From: CALBZE01 sp036381255
GTDB lineage: Bacteria; Gemmatimonadota; Gemmatimonadetes; Longimicrobiales; RSA9
Assembly: GCA_036381255.1 (NCBI GenBank)
Contig: DASVDG010000135.1
Span: 1-64,000, forward strand
Length of the DNA stretch: 64,000 nt
Reading direction: 5' to 3'
The position numbers were made by a program, and so were the translations under genes. Position 1 is the stretch's first letter. Each line of letters starts with the position of its first letter. This document shows positions 32,600 through 39,588 of the stretch, one piece after another. The notes below the pieces were generated by a model that worked only from the letters and a program-made list of their open reading frames with translations, was not told where the DNA came from and searched no databases.

Positions 32600-34648
32600 A
32601 TGCGGCGCAACGGCGCGAGGATGGGGTGGCGGTTCGGGATCGGTGCGGGGCGGGGGATCGGGGCGTGTCTCCTGGTCCTGGCCGGCTGCGGGAGGGGGCG
32701 GCCGCCGGAGGCGCCGGCGCCGACGGCTCCGGTCACGGCTGCGGCGGACACGGCCTTCGCCCGGTACGCGGTGGAGCCGGTGCCGGTGCCGCGGTCGTTC
32801 GCGGCGGCGGTCGAGGCGGGGACCCGCACGATGACGGGGCGGCCCGGCGCGCGCTACTGGCAGCAGGAGGTCGCGTACCGGATCGACGCCGAGCTGGACC
32901 CGGCCACGGCGCGGATCCAGGGCGAGGAGACGGTTACGTACACCAACCACTCCCCGGACACGCTCCGCGTCCTGGTCTTCCACCTGTACCAGAACCTGTT
33001 CCGCGAGGGCGTGCAGCGGACGCGGTCGGTGCCGATCACGGGCGGGATGATGATCGAGCGCGTGGCCGTCGACGGCCGGCCGGCGGTGGAGTCGGCCGGC
33101 GCCGCGCCGGGCGGCGCGCCGGCGTACGAGGTGAGCGAGACGCTCATGTACGTTCGTCTGCCGCGGCCGCTCGCCCCGGGCGGGAGCGTGGACGTGGACG
33201 TCGCGTGGCGCTTCGCCGTGCCGCCGCAGGGCGCGCCGCGCACGGGCCACATCGACCGGCGCGTGTACAACGTGGCGCAGTGGTACCCGCAGGTCGCGGT
33301 CTACGACGATGTGGAGGGGTGGCACGCGTGGCCGTACCTGGGGAACGCGGAGTTCTACCTGGAATACGGCGATTTCGATGTTTCGCTGACGCTCCCGGAG
33401 GGGTGGGTCGTCGCGGCGACGGGCGAGCTTCAGAACGCGGACGAGGTGCTGACGGCGCAGGCGCGGGCGCGGCTGCGCCGGGCGCTGGAAGGCGACCGGG
33501 TCGTCCATGTGATCGCGGAGGAGGACCTGGGGCCGGGGAACGCGACGCAGCGTGTGCCGGGCGGGCAGTTGACGTGGCGTTTCGTGGGTCGGGACGTGCG
33601 GGACTTCGCCTGGGCGGCATCGAACGAGTACGTGTGGGATGCGACCCGGGCGGTGGTCGAGGGCGAGGATGGCGAGGCGCGGGTGATCCCGGTGTACGCG
33701 TACTACCGTCCGCAGGCGGAGACGTGGACGCGCGCCGCGGAGTACACGCGCCACGGCATCGAATACTTCTCGGAGCGGTACCACCCGTACATCTACCCGC
33801 AGATGACGTCGGTCGAGGGGCCGGTCGGCGGGATGGAGTACCCGATGATCGTGTTCGTGCGGGACTTCGGGAACGCGCGGACGCTGGCGAGCGTGGTGCT
33901 GCACGAGGTGGCGCACGAGTGGTGGCCGATGATGGTCGGGAGCAAGGAGACGTCGTACGCGTGGCAGGACGAGGGGCTGGCGACGTACATCGAGAACCGG
34001 GCGGTGGGCGCGCTCTATGACGAGGCGCCGGCGTTCGGCGGCGATCTCCAGCGCTACCTTGCGATCGCCGGGTCGGACGCGGAGCTGCCGATCATGCGCC
34101 ACGCGGACCTTTACGGCATCTACGCGGTCTTCGCGACGGCGTCGTACTCGAAGCCGGCGGTGCTGCTGCGGGCGCTGGGCGGCGTGATCGGGGAGGAGAC
34201 GGTGACGCGGGCGTTGCGGGCGTACGCGGACCGCTGGCTGCTCAAGCACCCGTACCCGCTCGACTTCTTCAACACGGTCGAGGACGTCGCGGGCCGGGAC
34301 CTGGACTGGTTCTGGCACCCGTGGTGGTACGAGACGGCGGTGCTGGACCAGGCGATCGAGGGCGTGCGGGTCGAGGCGGCGGAGGGCGGCGAGCGGGTCG
34401 TGGTGACGATCGCGGACGAGGGCGGGGCGCCGATGCCGGTGGAGCTGGTGGTGACGACCGCCGAAGGTGCGACGCGCGAGGTCGTGGTGCCGGTGGACGT
34501 GTGGCTGGCCGGCGCGCGCCGCACCACGGCGACGGTGACGGTCCCCGGCCGGGTCGCGGCGGTCGCGATCGATCCGGACCGGACGTTCCCGGACGTGGAC
34601 CGGGACGACAACATCTGGCGGCGTGCGGCGTCGAGCGGCGCGCGTTGA
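32600..34648 (+). CDS. M1-family metallopeptidase lipoprotein
   Basis: A 682-residue envelope protein. The lipobox LAGC near residue 32 predicts an anchored lipoprotein. The catalytic zinc site is HEVAH (His435, His439) with Glu458 in WQDEGLATYIE, and VGGMEYP replaces the GAMEN substrate-binding motif of aminopeptidase N. It is a gluzincin exopeptidase that probably trims peptides in the periplasm. A C-terminal beta domain follows the catalytic region. The ATG at 32600 has GGAGGG upstream; the longer upstream frame is low-complexity and contains the terminator. Confidence 0.9.
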   Translation: MRRNGARMGWRFGIGAGRGIGACLLVLAGCGRGRPPEAPAPTAPVTAAADTAFARYAVEPVPVPRSFAAAVEAGTRTMTGRPGARYWQQEVAYRIDAELDPATARIQGEETVTYTNHSPDTLRVLVFHLYQNLFREGVQRTRSVPITGGMMIERVAVDGRPAVESAGAAPGGAPAYEVSETLMYVRLPRPLAPGGSVDVDVAWRFAVPPQGAPRTGHIDRRVYNVAQWYPQVAVYDDVEGWHAWPYLGNAEFYLEYGDFDVSLTLPEGWVVAATGELQNADEVLTAQARARLRRALEGDRVVHVIAEEDLGPGNATQRVPGGQLTWRFVGRDVRDFAWAASNEYVWDATRAVVEGEDGEARVIPVYAYYRPQAETWTRAAEYTRHGIEYFSERYHPYIYPQMTSVEGPVGGMEYPMIVFVRDFGNARTLASVVLHEVAHEWWPMMVGSKETSYAWQDEGLATYIENRAVGALYDEAPAFGGDLQRYLAIAGSDAELPIMRHADLYGIYAVFATASYSKPAVLLRALGGVIGEETVTRALRAYADRWLLKHPYPLDFFNTVEDVAGRDLDWFWHPWWYETAVLDQAIEGVRVEAAEGGERVVVTIADEGGAPMPVELVVTTAEGATREVVVPVDVWLAGARRTTATVTVPGRVAAVAIDPDRTFPDVDRDDNIWRRAASSGAR

Positions 34649-34821
34649 GGCGGGAGCGCGCGGGGCACGCGGCCGGTGCGGCGCGCGGGGCGCCGTCGCC
34701 CCTGGCCGCGTCGCGCCGCCGGGCTTACCATACCGGGTCGACACGAACTCTCCGGGCAGCCGCCGTCGGCCAGGGGGCGCACGCCGGCGCGGTCGCGCGG
34801 ATGGCCGAACAAAGGAGCCCG

Positions 34822-35268
34822 ATGCGCTGGACGGCCCTCCTCTCCCTTCTGATCCTCGGTGCCTGCACGCTGCCGCGCTGGCCGGTCGACGGGGTGATCA
34901 GCTCCCCGTACGGGCTTCGGCTGGATGGGATCTGGCCCGAGATCCACCGGGGCGTGGACATACCGCTGGACGTCGGCACGCCGGTGCGGGCGATGGGCCC
35001 GGGCCGGGTCTACGAGAGCGGTCGGCTGCGCGGCTACGGGATCGCGGTGGTGATCGACCACGGCGGCGGGCTGTACTCGCTGTACGCCCACCTGTCGGAG
35101 GCGGAGGTGGAGAAGGGCGAGGAGGTCGCGGGGCAGCAGGTCATCGGCCGATCGGGCGCGACGGGAGAAGTCACGGGCCCGCACCTGCACTTCGAAGTCT
35201 GGCGATCCGGGCGGCCGGAGGATCCGGTCCCGTTCCTCGGCGGCCCGCCGCGGCCGCCGGCCCGCTGA
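34822..35268 (+). CDS. M23-family LytM-type peptidase lipoprotein
   Basis: A compact 148-residue protein. LILGAC gives a lipoprotein Cys at residue 15. The LytM domain fills the rest, with zinc ligands His42 and Asp46 in IHRGVDIP and His121 and His123 in GPHLHFEVW, so the enzyme should be active on peptidoglycan cross-links or endopeptides. The ATG at 34822 is preceded by AAAGGAG; the longer frame upstream overlaps the M1 gene region and is not family-like. It may be translated with the M1 gene (173 bp apart). Confidence 0.88.
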   Translation: MRWTALLSLLILGACTLPRWPVDGVISSPYGLRLDGIWPEIHRGVDIPLDVGTPVRAMGPGRVYESGRLRGYGIAVVIDHGGGLYSLYAHLSEAEVEKGEEVAGQQVIGRSGATGEVTGPHLHFEVWRSGRPEDPVPFLGGPPRPPAR

Positions 35269-35322
35269 TGGCCCGAGCCGCCGACCCGTTCCCGCCCGAA
35301 TCGCTGCCGGGCCGTGCCCCTG

Positions 35323-35414
35323 ATACGGATTTCGCCGGAACCGTTTCGCTCGTTGGCTGCGACTGGGGCGCGCCTCGCCGTCGGGACCGCGAAGGGTCGA
35401 CGCGAATTCCGTAT
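35323..35414 (+). repeat. 92-bp dispersed repeat, copy 1, with inverted ends
   Basis: The element begins ATACGGATTTCGC and ends with the near inverse GCGAATTCCGTAT (12 of 13 bases pair), and the interior is an imperfect hairpin. A second copy of exactly 92 bp is at 60650-60741; I count 14 differences. Both lie between convergent or degraded genes. It is REP- or MITE-like with no coding capacity of its own. Confidence 0.75.
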
Positions 35415-35455
35415 GACCCCTGGATCCTGACCCCTGAATCCTGAATTCTGACCCC
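35414..35455 (+). repeat. Heptanucleotide tandem array (6 units)
   Basis: Six 7-base units (TGACCCC, TGGATCC, TGACCCC, TGAATCC, TGAATTC, TGACCCC) run from the last base of the 92-bp repeat to the base before the CpsB-type phosphatase stop codon. The phase is exact. Confidence 0.75.
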
Positions 35456-36256
35456 TCAAGCCACCGACCGGAACGGCGCCGCGGCGACGGGCGCCGTCTC
35501 GCGGTCGGCGAGGATCCGCTGCGGGTTCTCGGAAAGGAGGAGTCGGGCCTGCTCGTGGAGGCCGCGTTCGGTGAGTGCGCGGCCGACATCGGCGGGCGAG
35601 ACCGGGCGGGCGTCGGCGTGGTTGTCGGTGGCGATCAGGTCGGCGAGCCCCTCGGCGAGCATGTGGAACGCGGCGTCGCGAATCCCCTCGCCGTACTCTC
35701 CCAGGATGCTGCCGCCGTTCACCTGGAGCAGCGCGCCCGCCGATTTCCACGCGCGAACCTCTTCGATTTCGACCGTGTTCCAGTCCCGGCGGTAGCGTTC
35801 GGGGTGGGCGACGATCGGGCGCCGTCCCGCCGCGAGCACCGCCCGCACCACGCCCACGGGATCCTCGCCCAGGTCGAAGCCGAACTCGATGAGCGCGAAG
35901 CGGGTTCCGGCGATGCCGACGCGCGGCTCGGTGGTGAAGAGGGCGCGGGCGGTTTCCGGGTCGGGCACCAGGATTTCCTGGCCGAAGACGAGGGCGGGCA
36001 CGTCGTTCCGATCCTGGCAGGCGGCGAGGAGCTCGTTGAACGCGTCGCCGAGGCGTTCGAGCCGCTGGTAGACGGCGCCCGCCTCGTGGACGGCCCGCCC
36101 GTCGAGGTGCGGGCTCACGGCCAGCCGCGTCACGCCCGCCGCGGCCAGCGCGCGCAGGTGGCGGAGCGATTCGCCGAGGGTGCGCGCCCCGTCGTCCACG
36201 CCCGGGACGAGGTGGTTGTGGATGTCGGCGAGCTCGCGTGGATCGAAATCGCTCAT
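35456..36256 (-). CDS. CpsB/YwqE-type PHP tyrosine-protein phosphatase
   Basis: A 266-residue PHP-fold metal-dependent phosphatase. DIHNHLVPGVDDGA near the start and VSPHL, IVAHPERY and TDNHAD later give the trinuclear metal ligands. Members dephosphorylate tyrosine kinases that control capsule or exopolysaccharide chain length. No Wzc-type kinase is in this window. The gene is 19 bp past the glycerol-3-phosphate dehydrogenase gene on the same strand, so they may share a transcript. Confidence 0.85.
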   Translation of the reverse strand: MSDFDPRELADIHNHLVPGVDDGARTLGESLRHLRALAAAGVTRLAVSPHLDGRAVHEAGAVYQRLERLGDAFNELLAACQDRNDVPALVFGQEILVPDPETARALFTTEPRVGIAGTRFALIEFGFDLGEDPVGVVRAVLAAGRRPIVAHPERYRRDWNTVEIEEVRAWKSAGALLQVNGGSILGEYGEGIRDAAFHMLAEGLADLIATDNHADARPVSPADVGRALTERGLHEQARLLLSENPQRILADRETAPVAAAPFRSVA

Positions 36257-36275
36257 CGATTCGTGTCGGCTCCGT

Positions 36276-37949
36276 TCACGGCGGCGTCGGCGGCCGGTAC
36301 GGCCGAGAACTGCACGACCCGTGCGAGGCGGCGCCCGGCGCGGCGGAAGGCGCGTGGACGCCGCGGCACAGCTCCTCGTGCGCGAGCGTGGCGCCGCGGA
36401 GCACGGGGCGTCGTCCGATCCAGCGGCGTTCGATGAACGCGCGCAGCTCGGCGTGGATGCGGTCCGGCGGCCAGTCCAGCAGCTCGCCCATGAGCAGCGC
36501 GGCCGGCGCGGCGCAGTCGAGGCCGTCGCAGGTGCCGGCGCCGAGATGGGCGTGGCGGCGCAGGTCCTCGAGGGTGCGGCATCGTTCGACGCGTACGGCG
36601 TAGCGGATCTCGGCGGGCGTGACGGCCTCGGACCGGCAGATCGGCGCGAGGTCGTCTGCGTCGGCGTCGGCGAATGCGTCGCGGAGCCGGGAGCCGAGGC
36701 GGCGCCAGACGCGCTCGAGCGCGGCGGCGGGGAGCGGGAACTCGCGGGCGAGCGCGCGGAAGTCCGGCTCGGGCTCGGCGCCGGGGAGGGGGCGGCGGGC
36801 GGTCGAGGACGGCGTGGGCGGGCGGCCGAGCTTTTCGAGGACGCAGTTCGTCGTCTCCTCGGCGAACATGCGGTAGGAGGCGAGCTTGCCGCCGGCCAGC
36901 GAGAGGAGCCCGGGCACGCCGTCGCGGGCTTCGTGGTCGATGATCTCGTGGCGCCGGGAGAGCGCATCGGCGCCGACGCCCCATTCGAAGATCGTGTTGC
37001 GCACGCCGGCCCACGCGCGGAGCGGCCGCCAGTCGCGCGCCTGCGGGAGGACGCGGGCCGCCGCCTCGATGACGTAGGCCACCTCGTCGTTCGTGACCTC
37101 GCGGTCCACGTGCGCGGGGTCGCCGTAGTAATCGTCGTCCGTGGTGCCGACGATGGTCTCGGCGCCGTGCGGCACGAGGAACATCGTGCGCCCGTCGACG
37201 CCCTCGAGGATCATGCCGAAGTTGCCGATGCGGCGCTCGAACGTGACGTGAATCCCTTTCCCGGGGCGTAGCCGGACGGTGGCGCCGGCCTTCGCGGCGA
37301 TGCGGTCGGCCCACGGCCCGCCGGCGTTCAGCACCAGCCGCGCCTCGATGTCGCGCTCGCCGCCCGTGAGGCGGTCCCGGACGCGCACGCCGCGAACGGT
37401 CCGGCCGTCGTAGAGGAAGTCGACGGCTTCCGTGTGCGGGAACGTGTCGGCCCCGGCGTCGCGGGCGTCGAGCGCGTTCAGCGCGGCCAGGCGGAAGACG
37501 TCGACGCCCCATTCGTCGAGCGTGAGCGCGCCGCGCACATCGGGCGCGAGGCCGGGCTCGATGCGCCGCGCCTCCTCCGCGCTCAGCCGGGCGTGGCGCA
37601 GGCCGCCCTTCAGCTTCGCGTAGCGGTCGTAGGCGGAGAGGAACGCCTCCATCGCCTCGGACACGAGGCGGCCCTGATCGAGGAGCGGCCACAGGAACGG
37701 GATGCGGAACGTCAGGTGCGGCGCGATGCGGCGGACGCGCGCGGCATCTTCGGAGGAGTGGCGCGTCGTCGGGACGTCGTAGAGGAGGTAGCGCACGCCG
37801 CCGTGGACCATGCGGGTCGAGGCGCCGGTCGTGCCGCACCCCCAGTCCTCGCGTTCGATCAGCGCGACGCGGAGTCCGCGCAGCGCGGCGTCGCGCGCCA
37901 CGCCCGTCCCGTTGATGCCGCCGCCGATGATCGCCAGGTCGTAGAGCAT
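36276..37949 (-). CDS. glpD: Glycerol-3-phosphate dehydrogenase with C-terminal Cys-rich (BFD-like) domain
   Basis: The 557-residue flavoprotein begins YDLAIIGGGINGTGVARDAA (FAD fold), then GASTRMVHGGVRYL, and GKGIHVTFERR near residue 235. It oxidises glycerol-3-phosphate to dihydroxyacetone phosphate and delivers electrons to quinone. The C-terminus has CRSEAVTPAEIRYAV followed by GAGTCDGLDC, the cysteine layout of a GlpA-type BFD-like [2Fe-2S] domain, which classical GlpD lacks. No GlpB/GlpC genes are adjacent. It starts 6-7 nt from a predicted transcription start. Confidence 0.87.
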   Translation of the reverse strand: MLYDLAIIGGGINGTGVARDAALRGLRVALIEREDWGCGTTGASTRMVHGGVRYLLYDVPTTRHSSEDAARVRRIAPHLTFRIPFLWPLLDQGRLVSEAMEAFLSAYDRYAKLKGGLRHARLSAEEARRIEPGLAPDVRGALTLDEWGVDVFRLAALNALDARDAGADTFPHTEAVDFLYDGRTVRGVRVRDRLTGGERDIEARLVLNAGGPWADRIAAKAGATVRLRPGKGIHVTFERRIGNFGMILEGVDGRTMFLVPHGAETIVGTTDDDYYGDPAHVDREVTNDEVAYVIEAAARVLPQARDWRPLRAWAGVRNTIFEWGVGADALSRRHEIIDHEARDGVPGLLSLAGGKLASYRMFAEETTNCVLEKLGRPPTPSSTARRPLPGAEPEPDFRALAREFPLPAAALERVWRRLGSRLRDAFADADADDLAPICRSEAVTPAEIRYAVRVERCRTLEDLRRHAHLGAGTCDGLDCAAPAALLMGELLDWPPDRIHAELRAFIERRWIGRRPVLRGATLAHEELCRGVHAPSAAPGAASHGSCSSRPYRPPTPP

Positions 37950-38261
37950 GGTCGTTCGAGTATACGACGGGGCGGGCTTCCCCGTCCACCGCGCCGGGCT
38001 TAACGTTGCGGGGGCGGGGGACGACGCAAGCGGTGGTCCGACGCGCGGGCCGGGCATCGTCCGGGTCGATGCCGATGAGGCACCGGTCGCCCCGTGGTCC
38101 GACGCGCGGGCCGGGCATCGCGCCCGCGACTTGCGTATTCGCCCGGCCGCCGCCGGCGCGCCGGGCGCCGTTCCGCCGGGGTGCGCGGCCGTGAAACCCC
38201 GGCCGGGGTCGGCGGCGTACAACAGGGGCACCGCGATCGGATCCGCGCCATCGGAGAGGGC
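37950..38261. other. Divergent intergenic region with 27-bp direct repeat
   Basis: A 27-bp sequence beginning GTGGTCCGACGCGCGGGCC occurs perfectly at 38033-38059 and 38094-38120, 61 bp apart start to start. The region lies between the divergent glpD and TonB-like genes and must contain both promoters. No coding frame looks real. Confidence 0.6.
37959..37988 (-). promoter_or_regulatory. Candidate promoter of glpD (short or absent leader)
   Basis: On the minus strand TGGACG, 18 bp, TATACT (37964-37959). The start of transcription would be about 4 nt from the ATG, and no Shine-Dalgarno exists, so a leaderless message is likely. Confidence 0.35.
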
Positions 38262-38978
38262 ATGGCGACATCGCCGCAACGCAGGACGGACGAGCTGAGG
38301 GAGCGGCACCGGCGCATCCGGCGCGGCGGACTGGCCGGATCGGTGCTGCTGCACCTCCTGCTCGCGCTGCTGCTGCGCGGGGACGTGCGGCCGCTCTCGC
38401 CGTATTCCGCCGCCGGCCCGCGCGCCGGCGACGACCGCGCCGCGCCGGCCGGCGGCGGGATGCAGGCGGTGCGGCTCCGCGCGCTCTCGCCGCCGGAGGA
38501 GCGGCGCGTGCCCCGGCCGCCCGAGCCGATCCCCACGCCGGACGTGACCGTGGAGCCCGAGGATCTCCCCGAGCCCGAGTTGCCGCCGATCGACTTCGCG
38601 AACGTCGCCGTGGTGCCGGGGGCGATCGGTGCGGGCGACGCGCCGGAGGTCGGCACGGGGCTCGACGGCGGTGAGGGGAAGGGCGACGGCGGCACCGAGG
38701 CCGAGGGCCGGTTCCGCGTGGTCCCACCCACGCCCCGCGGCCTGATCCTCCCGCCCTCGGATCGCCCGGATGAGGTCCGCGGCAAGGAGGTCGAGGTGTG
38801 GGTCTTCGTCGCCGTCGACGGCCGGGTCGTCCCGGACTCGACGCGGGTGATCCCGTCCAGCGGCGATTCCGGCTTCGACCGGCGCCTCAAGGAACAGGCG
38901 GCGCAATGGGTGTTCGACCCCGCCCGCAAGCAGGGGCGCGTCGTCGCGGAGTGGTTCCGCTACGTCATCTCCCTCTAG
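38262..38978 (+). CDS. TonB-like energy transducer
   Basis: The 238-residue protein has a basic N-terminus, one membrane helix (GGLAGSVLLHLLLALLL, about 22-38), a Pro/Glu-rich periplasmic stretch (PRPPEPIPTPDVTVEPEDLP) and a TonB C-terminal domain (about 160-238; VWVFVAVDGRVVPDSTRV then FDRRLKEQAAQWVFDPAR). TonB links ExbBD to outer-membrane receptors such as the one at 61.9 kb. No exbBD genes are seen here. GGAGAGGG precedes the ATG. Confidence 0.8.
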   Translation: MATSPQRRTDELRERHRRIRRGGLAGSVLLHLLLALLLRGDVRPLSPYSAAGPRAGDDRAAPAGGGMQAVRLRALSPPEERRVPRPPEPIPTPDVTVEPEDLPEPELPPIDFANVAVVPGAIGAGDAPEVGTGLDGGEGKGDGGTEAEGRFRVVPPTPRGLILPPSDRPDEVRGKEVEVWVFVAVDGRVVPDSTRVIPSSGDSGFDRRLKEQAAQWVFDPARKQGRVVAEWFRYVISL

Positions 38979-39090
38979 CCGGCGCTTCGGGGCGCGGTCC
39001 GCCTTGCGCCCCGCCGGCGCGATCCCGATCCCCTTGCCGCCCGGCGCGGCGCGCCCGATCTTTCCAGCCCGGCCCCGCGACGGAGGATCC

Positions 39091-39498
39091 ATGCTCGCAC
39101 GCCGCTACGGCACCGCGGTACAGAGCGTCTCCGCCCACTTCGACGCCCGGGCGATGACGGAGATCGGATTCCGGCGCACCGCCGATCTCTCGCTCCCCGC
39201 GGACGAATTCTTCCGCCGCTACGAGAAGGTCGACGAGCGCGCGCTCGGCGCGACCGCCGAGGGCGACGTCAAGGATGAGGCGGAGCAGGCGCTGCTCGCG
39301 TCGCTCGAGGCGCGGCTCGACGCCCTCGCCGCCGAGGTCGGCCCCGGCCACGTCCTCCTCATCGAGAGCCAGGCGGGGCAGGATTATCCCAAGACCCGCG
39401 ACCGGACGGAGACGCGGGTGGTCGGGTACGAGAACCGGCTGTACTTTCACTGGTGGATCGATCCACCGCTCCGCATCGGCATCTACAGGCCGAAGTAG
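39091..39498 (+). CDS. Conserved hypothetical protein, 135 residues
   Basis: I do not recognise a family. The product is soluble with a mixed alpha/beta look: an N-terminal half with ADEFFRRYEKVDERALG, a helical middle rich in Glu and Ala, and a C-terminal strand-rich part with YFHWWIDPPLRIGIYRPK. GGAGG precedes the ATG. It lies between the TonB-like gene and a sensor kinase gene, 90 bp before the latter, and may be co-transcribed with it. Confidence 0.6.
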   Translation: MLARRYGTAVQSVSAHFDARAMTEIGFRRTADLSLPADEFFRRYEKVDERALGATAEGDVKDEAEQALLASLEARLDALAAEVGPGHVLLIESQAGQDYPKTRDRTETRVVGYENRLYFHWWIDPPLRIGIYRPK

Positions 39499-39588
39499 GT
39501 GGTGCGGGCTCGGTCACGAGCCGGGTACGCAACGTGCTGCGCCGGATCGGGACTCCCGAAAGCGGTCGCCCGCGACCGGTCCGAGCCC

